From assembly GCA_019359285.1 (NCBI GenBank), contig JAHHHQ010000028.1, positions 1-64,000 on the forward strand: DNA of 64,000 bases, in the 5' to 3' direction. The stretch is from Nodosilinea sp. WJT8-NPBG4. GTDB taxonomy: Bacteria > Cyanobacteriota > Cyanobacteriia > Phormidesmidales > Phormidesmidaceae. Made by a program: the position numbers and the translations under genes. How positions within the stretch are numbered: the stretch's first letter is position 1; each line of letters begins with the position of its first letter. Below the pieces are notes generated by a model that was given only the letters and a program-made list of their open reading frames with translations, was not told where the DNA came from and did no database searches. Positions 8,701-16,860 of the stretch are shown piece by piece.

Positions 8701-11591
8701 TACCCTTGGGCCACTCCTGCCCCCCCGATATACAACTCCCCTGGAATGCCTGCTGGAACGGGATTTAAGTTAGCATCCAAAACATAGACTTGAGTATTGA
8801 GAATAGGGCGACCAACCGTAAGGGGATTGTCTCCTGGGTGAAGTTCGGCAACGGTTGCCCAGATTGTGGTTTCGGTAGGGCCGTAAGCGTTGAAGAAGCG
8901 GCGATTGGCAGCCCAGCGATCGATTACCTGGCTGGAGCAGGCTTCTCCCCCCGTGATTAACACTTGAAGGTCAGGCAGTTCCCCAAAGGGTAAAACAGCG
9001 AGTACGGCTGGCGTAATTAGGGCGTGAGTGATGGCATTCTCTTGCAGAAATTGCATCAGTGCCATTCCCGGCAGTTGGGCAGACTCAGGCGGAATATACA
9101 GTGTGCCGCCTGAGCCCAGGGCAAGGGCAATCTCGAAGATGGACGCATCAAAGCTGAGAGAGCTAAATTGCAAAACTCGGCTGGTGCGGTTGGGCTGAAA
9201 GACCTGTTGTTGAGCCTGTACAACGTTACACAAGCCACAATGAGAGAGTAAAACTCCCTTGGGGGTGCCTGTAGAACCCGAGGTATAGATAACGTAGGCG
9301 AGGTCGGGGGAACCTTCACCCCCTAGCCCCCTCTTCCAGTGACGAGAGAGGGAGGACGGAGCCGATAAGGCTTCCCCTAATTCCTTACTTTCTGCCTGTT
9401 CTTGCTCCCCTTCTCCCTGATTGGGAGAAGGGGTTGGGGAATGAGGGCACAACGGCTGATCTAACCAAACAAGGGTTGCTGAAGTTGCGGGTAAGGATTC
9501 GGTAAGCCAGGACTGTGTTAGCAGAATGGAAACTTGTGTATCACTGAGAATGAATTGGAGGCGATCGCTTGGATAAGTTGGGTCAAGCGGCACATAAGCC
9601 CCTCCTGCTTTGAGAATGCCGAGAATGCCAATCACCATGTCGGCAGAGCGATCGACACATAATCCCACCAGGAAATTAGCTTGAGCTCCCATTTGTCTGA
9701 GGATTTCTGCTAGTTGATCGGCACGGTGATTGAGTTCTTGATAGGTGAGGGCTTGAGACTCGGTGACCAAAGCGATCGCGTTTGGAGCTTGTTTTACGTG
9801 GGCTTCAACAATGTGATGGAAGTAGAGATCTGGCTTCTTAGTCAATGAATCTTTTATACCGGTTTGCTCCTGATGAGAACCTTCGACTGCACTTCCAATT
9901 TCCTCATCGTCAAAGAGGGCTAGATGAGATCTATCGAAGGAACATCCACTCCAATCATGCAAAATCTGCTGACATTCCTCAGATGTGAGCAACGGCAGGT
10001 CTGACAATCGGGCATCTGGATTCGCGACAATTCCTTCTAAAAGCATCTGAAAGTGACCGACCAAGCGCGCAATTCTATCGCGATCGAATAGATCAGTGCT
10101 GTAGGAAATGAAGCCGCTCAAACCGTCTTGCGATCGCCACAAGCTCTTCAATCCATGGGCGGGTTCCCATAGGTGCACCTCTAGATCAAAGCGGGTGCTG
10201 GCAGACTCTAGAGGGGCAGGTTCTAGCGTCAGTCCTGGTAGCTCCAAAGGCTGCATAGGGGCATTTTGCAGGGCAAAGGCAACCTGAAACAAGGGATTGC
10301 GGCTAAGGTCGCGATCGGGGTCTAATTCTTCAACCAGTTTCTCAAAGGGTAAGTCTTGATGCTCATACGCTCCCAAGGCAACCTGGCGAACTTGCTCCAG
10401 CAATTCACGAAAGGTGGGATTGCCCGACAAATCCGACCGCATCACCAGGCTATTCACAAAAAAGCCGATTAGCCCCTCCACCTCACTGCGATGACGGTTA
10501 GCAATGGGAGATCCAATCGCAATATCCTCCTGCCCTGTGTATCGGTAGAGCAAGGTTTGAAATACTGCCAGCAGCGTCATAAACAGAGACGCTCCAGACT
10601 GCTGGCTGAATGTCTCTAATGCTTGGGAAAGGGCAGGAGAAATATGTATAGGATAGGTCGCGCCTCGATAGGTTTGAACGGCAGGACGGGGGCGATCGCT
10701 TGGCAATTCCAGCACAGGCAAGTCCTGCAATTGTTGCCGCCAATAACTCAATTGTTTCTCTAAAACCTCTCCCTGCAACCAGTTGTGTTGCCAGCGAGCG
10801 AAGTCAGCATATTGAATTGGCAAGGGAGGCAGGGTTGGCGATCGCCCCTCCACAAATGCCGTGTAGAAATATCCCAATTCTCGAATTAGTATTCCTAAAG
10901 ACCACCCATCGGCAACAATGTGGTGCATCGTCAGCAACAACACGGACTCCGCTGCATCAAAATACAGCAATGTCACGCGCAACAGAGAGTCGGTCGTCAG
11001 GTTAAATGAGCGTTGGGCTTCGGCCGTTGCTAATTGTTGTCGAATGCGATCGCGTTCACTAATCCCAACCGCCTGTAAATTCACGACAGCAAGTTCGATA
11101 TTGGCGTTGGGTTCAACAACTTGAACGGGTTGCCCATTCACGGTTGTAAATCGGGTGCGCAGGGCAGCATGACGACGCACAATTTCCTGGAGCGATCGCT
11201 CTAGTGCAGATCGATTGAGCGTTCCCTTTAAATGAATGGCGGCAGGTACGTTGTAGAAGGGATTGTGAGGGGCGAGCTGATAAAGAAACCATAGTCGCTG
11301 TTGGGCAAAGGAGAGGGGGGAAGAGGTGGATGGGTGGGAGGGTGGGAGGGTGGATGGGTGGCTACCTTTTAGCTGCGGTTCTCGGCCATTTGAGTTTGTT
11401 TGTAAGTAGGTAATGAGTTCGGCTTTGCGATCGGTTAATTCTTGGCGGAGGGCGGGGGTGAGGGTTCCTTCGGGGGCGTTGCAGCGGAGCCGGATCTGAT
11501 TGATTGCAACGGTAGGATCGGTTTCGAGAAAGAGCTTAATGTCTAGTTGGTGGAGGTGGGAAATAAAGTCAGCGATCGCCCGGTTGGTCAT
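5766..11591 (-). CDS. Nonribosomal peptide synthetase: TubC dock-C-A(nMT)-PCP-TE, terminal module
   Basis: 1941 residues. Domains: about 1-65 a TubC-type N-terminal docking domain (DIKLFLE ... LRCNAPEGTLTPALRQELT), then a Ser/Pro linker; condensation domain with active HHIVADGWS (about 225); adenylation domain with YTSGSTGTPKG (about 767), NAYGPTETT and GRVDHQIKVRGYRVELGEIE (about 1015). A SAM methyltransferase (VLEIGCGTGLLLLQ, about 1145) is inserted between motifs A8 and A9, as in N-methylating modules. A10 is NSSGKVDRRALP (about 1525), the carrier protein is DNFFESGGHSLL (about 1582), and the thioesterase has GWSFGG (about 1755). My hand alignment to GrsA gives specificity residues D-A-F-L-I-G-A-I-W; I do not assign a substrate. 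The start overlaps the upstream NRPS stop by 4 bp (ATGA), so translation is probably coupled. A ~140-bp repeat-derived segment lies in frame between motifs A2 and A3. Confidence 0.95.
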   Translation of the reverse strand: MTNRAIADFISHLHQLDIKLFLETDPTVAINQIRLRCNAPEGTLTPALRQELTDRKAELITYLQTNSNGREPQLKGSHPSTLPPSHPSTSSPLSFAQQRLWFLYQLAPHNPFYNVPAAIHLKGTLNRSALERSLQEIVRRHAALRTRFTTVNGQPVQVVEPNANIELAVVNLQAVGISERDRIRQQLATAEAQRSFNLTTDSLLRVTLLYFDAAESVLLLTMHHIVADGWSLGILIRELGYFYTAFVEGRSPTLPPLPIQYADFARWQHNWLQGEVLEKQLSYWRQQLQDLPVLELPSDRPRPAVQTYRGATYPIHISPALSQALETFSQQSGASLFMTLLAVFQTLLYRYTGQEDIAIGSPIANRHRSEVEGLIGFFVNSLVMRSDLSGNPTFRELLEQVRQVALGAYEHQDLPFEKLVEELDPDRDLSRNPLFQVAFALQNAPMQPLELPGLTLEPAPLESASTRFDLEVHLWEPAHGLKSLWRSQDGLSGFISYSTDLFDRDRIARLVGHFQMLLEGIVANPDARLSDLPLLTSEECQQILHDWSGCSFDRSHLALFDDEEIGSAVEGSHQEQTGIKDSLTKKPDLYFHHIVEAHVKQAPNAIALVTESQALTYQELNHRADQLAEILRQMGAQANFLVGLCVDRSADMVIGILGILKAGGAYVPLDPTYPSDRLQFILSDTQVSILLTQSWLTESLPATSATLVWLDQPLCPHSPTPSPNQGEGEQEQAESKELGEALSAPSSLSRHWKRGLGGEGSPDLAYVIYTSGSTGTPKGVLLSHCGLCNVVQAQQQVFQPNRTSRVLQFSSLSFDASIFEIALALGSGGTLYIPPESAQLPGMALMQFLQENAITHALITPAVLAVLPFGELPDLQVLITGGEACSSQVIDRWAANRRFFNAYGPTETTIWATVAELHPGDNPLTVGRPILNTQVYVLDANLNPVPAGIPGELYIGGAGVAQGYLNRPELTAERFISADLKSAFSTHNKQQSTLYKTGDRVLYNRDGTIQFLGRVDHQIKVRGYRVELGEIETTLQRHSAIQDAVVIPSAASSLVAYFSLDTKYLQETSVRSLQTQHLQHWQTLYNQTYQSTEPTQHPEPSNPQFNITGWNSSYTGEPIPLEQMQEWVSDRVQQILALKPKRVLEIGCGTGLLLLQIAPHCQQYVGTDFSAVSLASVQTQLDTLNLSHVELLHRMATDFEGIDLGSFDVVILNSVVQYFPDEAYLMQVLEKAIATVAENGILFIGDVRNLALLSAFHSWMKFIQADDSVERSQLWHQVERSQFEEPELAIEPAIFYAMRSQFAQIRQVQIRLTRGRSQNEMTQFRYNVLLRMGQSRNVGLRPETQPTLAIEKKREQFNWKHQPVTVQEIHQQLLTTEPEILRITNVSNRRVNAAIATANWLRTKKAPKAVGRMRELLQDTENLAIDPQDWWNLETTLPYTVEITWSTSSEAGDYDVVLTRHGVDAADEVLQHNERSPEQFTNHPLQANVARQLIPELRQHLSQTLPDYMVPAVFVPLATLPLNSSGKVDRRALPPLDHTQHSDLPSAVAPQTSTEIALIEIWQELLQLKHVNRHDNFFESGGHSLLATQMTSRIRDTFKLELPLKNVFAAPTIAQLAPILDALRDTTPNTPPLVRLDRTAYRRKQSTLLNQPSQAISVPSQKEPPEHNTIPPTSPLVPLSLGGSEPPFFCVHPMFGVVFPYLELAHHLKSDRSFYGLQPLGLDGKSRPLNRMEAIAAYYIQAIQTLQPHGPYYLGGWSFGGLVAFEMAQQLTQAGEKVELLAILDTTAPCTKPSFSQSFKFLVKTALWSTLPFLVDISTLATQRLHPKNPWFSRWQWSAITRLIPEESRLRLLDESAINAMLPIVYANSQATYDYVPQPYSQAIALFKAAEQSDANRQDETLGWSELVKDIQLHEVPGNHLSLLKQPHVQVLAQQLRHYLT
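9307..9450. repeat. Dispersed palindromic repeat inserted in frame within the NRPS adenylation domain
   Basis: The stretch contains ccccttctccc-tgatt-gggagaagggg at 9407-9433, an 11-bp perfect stem with a 5-nt loop, and a degenerate CCCCCTAGCCCCCTCT-type arm near 9318-9336. It encodes peptide such as SPTPSPNQGEG and LSRHWKRGLGGEG, which look like translated intergenic repeat. The corresponding A2-A3 linker of the neighbouring module is about 30 residues shorter. Confidence 0.55.
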
Positions 11592-14500
11592 AGGTCTATT
11601 TCCTCACGTCGTTGAGAATTGACTCCGCTCTGATCGCTTGTTGATGCGGTGAAGTCGGGTTGAAGCATTGCCTGGAGAGCGCTAATCTGCTGCGCTAGTT
11701 CAGCAATGGTAGGGGTTTCAAAGATGCTTCGCAGGGGCAACTCGATGTGTAAGCGATCGCGTACCCGTGAAACGAACTGAGTGGCTAATAAAGAATGTCC
11801 TCCTAGTTCAAAAAAGTTGTCGTCAATGCCTACTTGTTGTCCCAGCAGTTGCACCCAAATCTCCACTAATGTTGCTTCTAAAGACGTTGTAGGAGCCGTC
11901 GTCGGATTGGATTCTGCTCTGTGTAGCGCTGGTGGGGGTAATGCTCTCTGGTCTACTTTGCCGTTAGCCGTCAAGGGAAGCGCATCTAGAACAACAAAGG
12001 CTACAGGAATCATGTAAGCAGGGAGCTGTTTTTTTAGTAACGATCGCAGTTCTCGTGCTGTCGGGGCTGCCGCTGCACTGGGAACAATATAGGCAACCAA
12101 CTGCCGATCTTGATCGATCTCCCGCACGACAACAACCACGGCTTGCACCAATGCATGTTGCGCGATCGCCAGTTCAATCTCACTTAGCTCTACTCGAAAT
12201 CCCCGAATTTTGATCTGATTATCCGCTCGCCCTAAAAATTCCAAATTGCCGTCAGGGTGATAAAGCGCGCGATCGCCTGTTTTGTACAAAAGCCCATTGA
12301 TAGTTTCTCTTATCCAATCCTGCGACCAATTGCTAAATGAGCAATCTATAAGCTTTTCAGCCGTCAAGTCAGGGCGATTCAAATATCCTTTTGCTAAACC
12401 GCTCCCGCCCAAATAGATTTCACCAACTACCCCTGCGGGAACCGGGTTCAAATAGTCATCCAACAGATACACCTGAGTATTGGCGATCGCCTTGCCAATA
12501 GGGATTGTGGTGGCGTTTTGCAGAATCCCCTGAATCTCATACCAGGTCGAGAAGGTTGTGTTTTCTGTGGGACCATACACATGTAGCAAATGTTGAGGTT
12601 TGCCCTGTTGCATCAGCGATCGCACTTGATCAACATTCACCATTTCACCGCCAAACAGCAGATACTTGAGCGATCGAAAGGCATCGGGAATCTGACTGAC
12701 AGTTTGATTCAACAGAGCAGTGGTGAGAAACAGAATGCTAATGTGCTGCTGCTGCAACGTGGTCGCAAAATCAGAAGGAGACAGCGTAATTTCTCGCTCA
12801 ATGCCGATCAGGTGTGCGCCATTTAACAAGGCACCCCACACTTCAAAGGTAGCGGCATCAAAGGCGAGGTTGGCCACCTGCGCCATGCGATCGCCAGCGT
12901 TGATCTGCACGTAATCGGCATTGCACACCAACCGATTGACCGCTCGATGGGGCACCATAACGCCTTTGGGGGTTCCCGTAGAGCCAGAGGTATAAATCAC
13001 ATAGGCCAGCTGATCGGCAGTACAGGGAGTGGATAAGTTCTGCTCTGATTCCTGAGCGATCGCGTCCCAAGATTGCTCCAAGCAAATTACGTTGGTGGTC
13101 GCTGTTTGCAGCTCGTCTGCCCAGTTTGCCTCGGAGAGAATGACAGTGATGCCCGCATCCTCCACCATAAAGCGCAACCGTTCTGCCGGATAACTGGGGT
13201 CGAGAGGCACGTACGCCCCTCCCGCTTTAAGGATCGCCAACATGGCGGCGATCGCTTCTATCCCCCGTTCTAGGCAAATGCCGACGGGCATTTCTGCACC
13301 AATGCCCAACCGTTGCAAATATCGTGCCAGTTGGTTGCTGCCCTGATTCAACTGCTGATACGTGAATTGTTGGTTGCCAAATTGGATAGCGATCGCATCA
13401 GGTCGTTCTCTCACCTGCGCTTCAAACAGATGATGAATACAGTCATTAGGATTGCTGGATTGATTGCTGCTCCAGCGATGGAGCAATTTTTGTTGGTCTT
13501 CAGTTGTGAGTAATGGCAGGGCAGAAAGATGCGTGTTTGGGTTAGCAACAATTCCCTCTAGCAGGGTTTGAAAGTGCTTGAGAAGCGATGCGATCGCGCT
13601 TGCTTCAAATAACTCGGTGTTGTAAATCACCATGCCCCGCAACCCGTCTGAGTGTTGCCAACCCTTACCCCACAAATTCCTAAAGTTATCTCCGCAGGTC
13701 CAAACATAAAATTCCAGGTCAAAGCGAGATGTCTTAGTCTCCAGATTCACCGGGCTAAGAATTAATCCCGGCAGTTCTAGTTGTGCCATGGGTGAGTTTT
13801 GCAGGGCAAACACTACTTGAAATAGAGGATTTTGGCCGAGGTTGCGAACGGGCTGTAGCTCCTCGACCAGTTTTTCAAAGGGCAAATCCTGATGATCGTA
13901 GGCGGCTAGGGTGACCTCTCGTACTCGCTCTAACAATTCCAAAAATGTTGGATCGCCCTCTAGGTTAGTCCGCAAAACTAGGCTATTCACAAAAAAGCCG
14001 ATTAGCCCCTCTAATTCGCTCTGATGCCGATTGGCAATGGGAGTGCCGATCGCTAGGTCGGTTTGTCCGGTGTAGCGGTGCAGCAGGGTTTGAAATACCG
14101 CCAGTAGGGTCATAAACAGCGTCACCTCTGCCTGTTGGCTCAGGCTTTCTAACGCCTCCAATAATCGCTGGGGCAGTTCTAGAAAGTGACTCGCGCCCTG
14201 AGACTCTTGGGATAATGGCTGTCCCGATGTAGGCGGCGATGCACTCGGCAATTGCAGAACTGGGACGTCTTTTAACTGCTGTTTCCAATAGCTCAACTGA
14301 GTATTCAGCACCTCACCCTGCAACCATTGCCGTTGCCAGTGAGCAAAATCTGCGTATTGAATCGGCAATTCGGGTAGTGCGGTAGATTTGTTTGCGACTG
14401 AAGCGGCGTATCCTTCACCCAATTCTCGAATCAAAACACCACTTGACCATTCATCAAAAATAATGTGATGCAGTGCAATTAGCATCAGGTGTTCGTCATT

Positions 14501-14917
14501 TTGCAATTGCCACAGTTGCACCCGAAAGAGTGGTTGTTGATTGAGGTGAAACGGGTGTTGGAGAGTTTGCCAGATGTCTTGTAACGCTATGGATTCGCGC
14601 TCGGGGGCAGGGTGCGATCGCAAATCTATCAACGGCAGTGGCACGTCCACCTGATCGGCGACGATCTGCATTAATTGACCATCGACGACATCAAATGAGG
14701 TTCGCAAAATTTCGTGCCGCCGCACGATCGCTTGCATACTGCGCTGGAGGTGCGATCGCTGTAAATCACCGCTCAGCCGAAACACCAGAGGACTCGTATA
14801 GAGAGCATCTCCCGGAAGTAATTGGTCAATAAACCACAAACGCTGTTGGGCAAACGAGGCGGGAAAGACAAAAACATCTGCCTCGATAGGCGCCTGAGTC
14901 GGTTCGTCTACAATCAT
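11588..14917 (-). CDS. Nonribosomal peptide synthetase: C-A-PCP, first module of the locus
   Basis: 1109 residues. A condensation domain (about 15-440) opens the protein without an upstream carrier; its catalytic motif reads HHIIFDEWS, so the usual final Gly of HHxxxDG is Glu. The adenylation domain has YTSGSTGTPKG (about 642), VYGPTENTT, GRADNQIKIRGFRVELSEIE and TANGKVDQRALP (about 988). The carrier protein has DNFFELGGHSLL (about 1039). Aligned by hand to GrsA, the pocket residues are D-A-F-F-L-G-V-T-F plus the A10 Lys, a code I associate with isoleucine-like substrates. The C-terminal tail is short and acidic (QRREEIDL) and could be the peptide recognised by the partner's TubC domain. The leading C domain implies an acyl starter or another NRPS elsewhere. 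Confidence 0.95.
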   Translation of the reverse strand: MIVDEPTQAPIEADVFVFPASFAQQRLWFIDQLLPGDALYTSPLVFRLSGDLQRSHLQRSMQAIVRRHEILRTSFDVVDGQLMQIVADQVDVPLPLIDLRSHPAPERESIALQDIWQTLQHPFHLNQQPLFRVQLWQLQNDEHLMLIALHHIIFDEWSSGVLIRELGEGYAASVANKSTALPELPIQYADFAHWQRQWLQGEVLNTQLSYWKQQLKDVPVLQLPSASPPTSGQPLSQESQGASHFLELPQRLLEALESLSQQAEVTLFMTLLAVFQTLLHRYTGQTDLAIGTPIANRHQSELEGLIGFFVNSLVLRTNLEGDPTFLELLERVREVTLAAYDHQDLPFEKLVEELQPVRNLGQNPLFQVVFALQNSPMAQLELPGLILSPVNLETKTSRFDLEFYVWTCGDNFRNLWGKGWQHSDGLRGMVIYNTELFEASAIASLLKHFQTLLEGIVANPNTHLSALPLLTTEDQQKLLHRWSSNQSSNPNDCIHHLFEAQVRERPDAIAIQFGNQQFTYQQLNQGSNQLARYLQRLGIGAEMPVGICLERGIEAIAAMLAILKAGGAYVPLDPSYPAERLRFMVEDAGITVILSEANWADELQTATTNVICLEQSWDAIAQESEQNLSTPCTADQLAYVIYTSGSTGTPKGVMVPHRAVNRLVCNADYVQINAGDRMAQVANLAFDAATFEVWGALLNGAHLIGIEREITLSPSDFATTLQQQHISILFLTTALLNQTVSQIPDAFRSLKYLLFGGEMVNVDQVRSLMQQGKPQHLLHVYGPTENTTFSTWYEIQGILQNATTIPIGKAIANTQVYLLDDYLNPVPAGVVGEIYLGGSGLAKGYLNRPDLTAEKLIDCSFSNWSQDWIRETINGLLYKTGDRALYHPDGNLEFLGRADNQIKIRGFRVELSEIELAIAQHALVQAVVVVVREIDQDRQLVAYIVPSAAAAPTARELRSLLKKQLPAYMIPVAFVVLDALPLTANGKVDQRALPPPALHRAESNPTTAPTTSLEATLVEIWVQLLGQQVGIDDNFFELGGHSLLATQFVSRVRDRLHIELPLRSIFETPTIAELAQQISALQAMLQPDFTASTSDQSGVNSQRREEIDL

Positions 14918-15094
14918 TCACACCCTGCATCAATTGAACCCCACTCTGTTGTAGGGAAAAAGAGGGATTGAGAATTATGCTTTAAGGTAGATTTTGGCTA
15001 AAATCCTTGTGTCTTTTTATTGCGCGTCCACTAATAAAAGGCTTCATCATACCGAATGCACCTGTTTACACAAAATAGTTTCAACCTGACCCAT

Positions 15095-15113
15095 TAAAAT
15101 CGCAGCGATTTTA
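15095..15113. promoter_or_regulatory. 19-bp inverted repeat, possible operator
   Basis: taaaatcgc and gcgatttta flank a single central base. It sits between the NRPS start and the stressosome operon and 9 bp upstream of a small ORF. A regulator-binding site is a guess based on symmetry and position only. Confidence 0.25.
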
Positions 15114-15122
15114 GGCAGAGCT

Positions 15123-15230
15123 ATGGATACTATTAAGCTCAATCTGCAAGGTGCATTCGTTAACGTCTATGGTCCAGTCAAGGACGAAATGCTGATGTCT
15201 AACAATTTCACTGCACTAGAACGAAAGTAA
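15123..15230 (+). CDS. Possible 35-residue small ORF
   Basis: ATG at 15123 to TAA at 15230, encoding MDTIKLNLQGAFVNVYGPVK and 15 more residues. It is too short for the ORF track. The upstream sequence (ggcagagct) is only a weak ribosome-binding site. It lies downstream of a symmetric 19-bp inverted repeat, between an NRPS locus and a stress-signalling operon. It could be a chance ORF, a remnant, or a genuine peptide; I recognise no family. Confidence 0.2.
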   Translation: MDTIKLNLQGAFVNVYGPVKDEMLMSNNFTALERK

Positions 15231-15492
15231 TTTGTCGTTGAGCTACATAAGCCATTACATTCAGTGAGAGCGCTCTGCCTGGTGACCGTTCTACACAAAC
15301 AGCTCAATAGATGAGTGCACTGGGGCGATCGCTACTCATCAACCGGACAAAAGATAGTTGTGTCTTGAGCTTGCTGTTGGAACGGCGCTGCCGTCATGCA
15401 CCTCCACCCTGAATGTACCTCAGCCGTCGCCTTGCACAATTATTTCCCTAAGAACTACTGGGAATAGTCATACACTGGTGATGATGTTTGAG

Positions 15493-15533
15493 ATCTGCCA
15501 TTCAGGGGCGCTTGGCGCCCCTGAATGGCAGAT
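15493..15533. repeat. Perfect 19-bp inverted repeat with 3-nt loop
   Basis: atctgccattcaggggcgc and its exact reverse complement are separated by ttg. The ATG that the ORF track uses for the downstream gene (15525) lies inside the right arm, so that start would be sequestered; this is one reason to prefer the start at 15576. It has no T-tract and could be a leader hairpin or a palindromic mobile repeat. Confidence 0.75.
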
Positions 15534-15575
15534 TTAGGCAACACAGTGGTCTGGACGGATGAAGGGAAATGCCCC

Positions 15576-16427
15576 ATGGAAATGACTCACAGCAGCAAAA
15601 TACCCGAGATACTGAAAACTCATGAGGCAGAACTGCTGTCGGAGTGGAATCAGGAGCTTGTCGCGACAAACACCCGCAAAGGGTTAATCAAAGAAGCAGA
15701 GCTACAAGTAGAGTGCCGGGAATTTCTCAAGCTGCTTCGCATTGCGGCTCAATCCGGCAATTTGAGCAATATTCAGGCATCCGAATGGCGAGAGGTGCGG
15801 GAGATGCTGACTAGCATCTCGCGATCGCGCTCCCACAAAGGCTTTACCCCCACTGAAACGGCTACCTTTATCTTTTCGTTCAAGCGACCGCTCTTTGATC
15901 GTCTGCGGCAGCTGCTGCACGACCCCACCGAGATCGGCGACGAGATCTGGCAAGCCACCGACCTGCTCGATCGCCTGGGGCTGATGGCGGTAGAAGCCTA
16001 CCAGAAGTCGCGAGAAGAGGTGATTCTGCGGCAGCAGGAAGAAATGATGGAACTGTCTACGCCAGTGGTCAAACTGTGGGACGGCATTTTGGCCTTGCCG
16101 ATCATTGGCACCCTCGACAGTGCCCGTACCCAAGTCGTGATGGAGTCGCTGTTGCAAAAGATTGTTGAAACCGGGTCAGAAGTGGCCATTATTGACATCA
16201 CTGGGGTGCCAACCGTCGATACGCTGACCGCTCAACATTTGCTAAAGACGGTTACAGCCGCTCGCCTCATGGGCGCCGACTGCATCATCAGCGGCATTCG
16301 ACCTCAAATTGCTCAAACGATCGTCTATCTCGGCATCGATTTGACTGATGTGACCACAAAAGCAACCTTAGCCGATGCCTTTCTCATGGCATTAAAGCGA
16401 AAGGGAACCACCATCACCCGCAAGTAG
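15576..16427 (+). CDS. rsbR: RsbR-type stressosome protein (RsbRD N-terminal domain + STAS)
   Basis: 283 residues from the preferred ATG at 15576, which has gaaggga 8 nt upstream; the track start at 15525 lies in a hairpin. The N-terminal ~130 residues (ILKTHEAELLSEWNQEL ...) match the RsbRD-type sensory domain. The C-terminal ~115 form a STAS domain with PIIGTLDSAR, AIIDITGVPTVDT and IVYLGIDL. Thr in the DITGVPTVDT loop is the position phosphorylated by RsbT in characterised RsbR proteins. In established systems RsbR and RsbS build the stressosome scaffold that sequesters RsbT. First gene of an operon continuing with rsbS 16 bp downstream. Confidence 0.88.
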   Translation: MEMTHSSKIPEILKTHEAELLSEWNQELVATNTRKGLIKEAELQVECREFLKLLRIAAQSGNLSNIQASEWREVREMLTSISRSRSHKGFTPTETATFIFSFKRPLFDRLRQLLHDPTEIGDEIWQATDLLDRLGLMAVEAYQKSREEVILRQQEEMMELSTPVVKLWDGILALPIIGTLDSARTQVVMESLLQKIVETGSEVAIIDITGVPTVDTLTAQHLLKTVTAARLMGADCIISGIRPQIAQTIVYLGIDLTDVTTKATLADAFLMALKRKGTTITRK

Positions 16428-16443
16428 GTTAGAGGAAAAACTG

Positions 16444-16860
16444 ATGGAACGGATTCCCATCCTTCAAATGGGCGAATTTCTGCTCGTCACCATTCAGGTT
16501 GACATGCACGATCGCCTAGCCATGACGCTACAAGATGACCTCACCAATCGCATTAGTCAAACCAGTGCAAACGGGGTTTTAATTGACATTTCGGCGCTAG
16601 ATATTGTCGATTCTTTTATCGGCAGAATTTTAGGCAACATTGCCAAAATATCGCAGGTTATGGATGCTGAGACGGTGGTCGTTGGCATGCAGCCTGCCGT
16701 CGCCATTACCCTAGTGGAGCTAGGAATGTCCCTCACCGGCATTCGCACAGCATTGAATGTAGAAAAGGGGATGGCACTGTTGCAGGCGACGGTTGGTAGC
16801 TCCGCCAATGCTCAGTTCACTGCTACAGAATGGGACCTAGAGGACGATGCAGAAGATTGA
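16444..16860 (+). CDS. rsbS: RsbS-type STAS-only stressosome scaffold protein
   Basis: 138 residues. A single STAS domain covers nearly the whole protein: IPILQMGEFLLVTIQVDMHD at the N-terminus, then GVLIDISALDIVDSFIGR, whose Ser is the expected RsbT phosphorylation site, then VVVGMQPAVAITLVELG. A charged tail of about 20 residues follows. Together with the RsbR-like protein it should form the stressosome core. Its 3' end overlaps the rsbT start by 14 bp, supporting translational coupling. Confidence 0.92.
   Translation: MERIPILQMGEFLLVTIQVDMHDRLAMTLQDDLTNRISQTSANGVLIDISALDIVDSFIGRILGNIAKISQVMDAETVVVGMQPAVAITLVELGMSLTGIRTALNVEKGMALLQATVGSSANAQFTATEWDLEDDAED

Larger units (their letters stand above)
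14918..15575. other. Long intergenic region between divergent NRPS and stressosome operons
   Basis: About 650 bp that must hold the promoters of both divergent operons. Seen: a 19-bp inverted repeat (taaaatcgc-a-gcgatttta, 15095-15113), a possible 35-codon ORF right after it, and a 41-bp hairpin at 15493-15533. No RNA gene was recognised. Confidence 0.5.

Noticed and set aside
5766-14917. Hybrid PKS-NRPS or microcystin/cyanopeptolin-type cluster
   Set aside because: No ketosynthase, acyltransferase, FAAL or halogenase domain is present, and only two modules exist.
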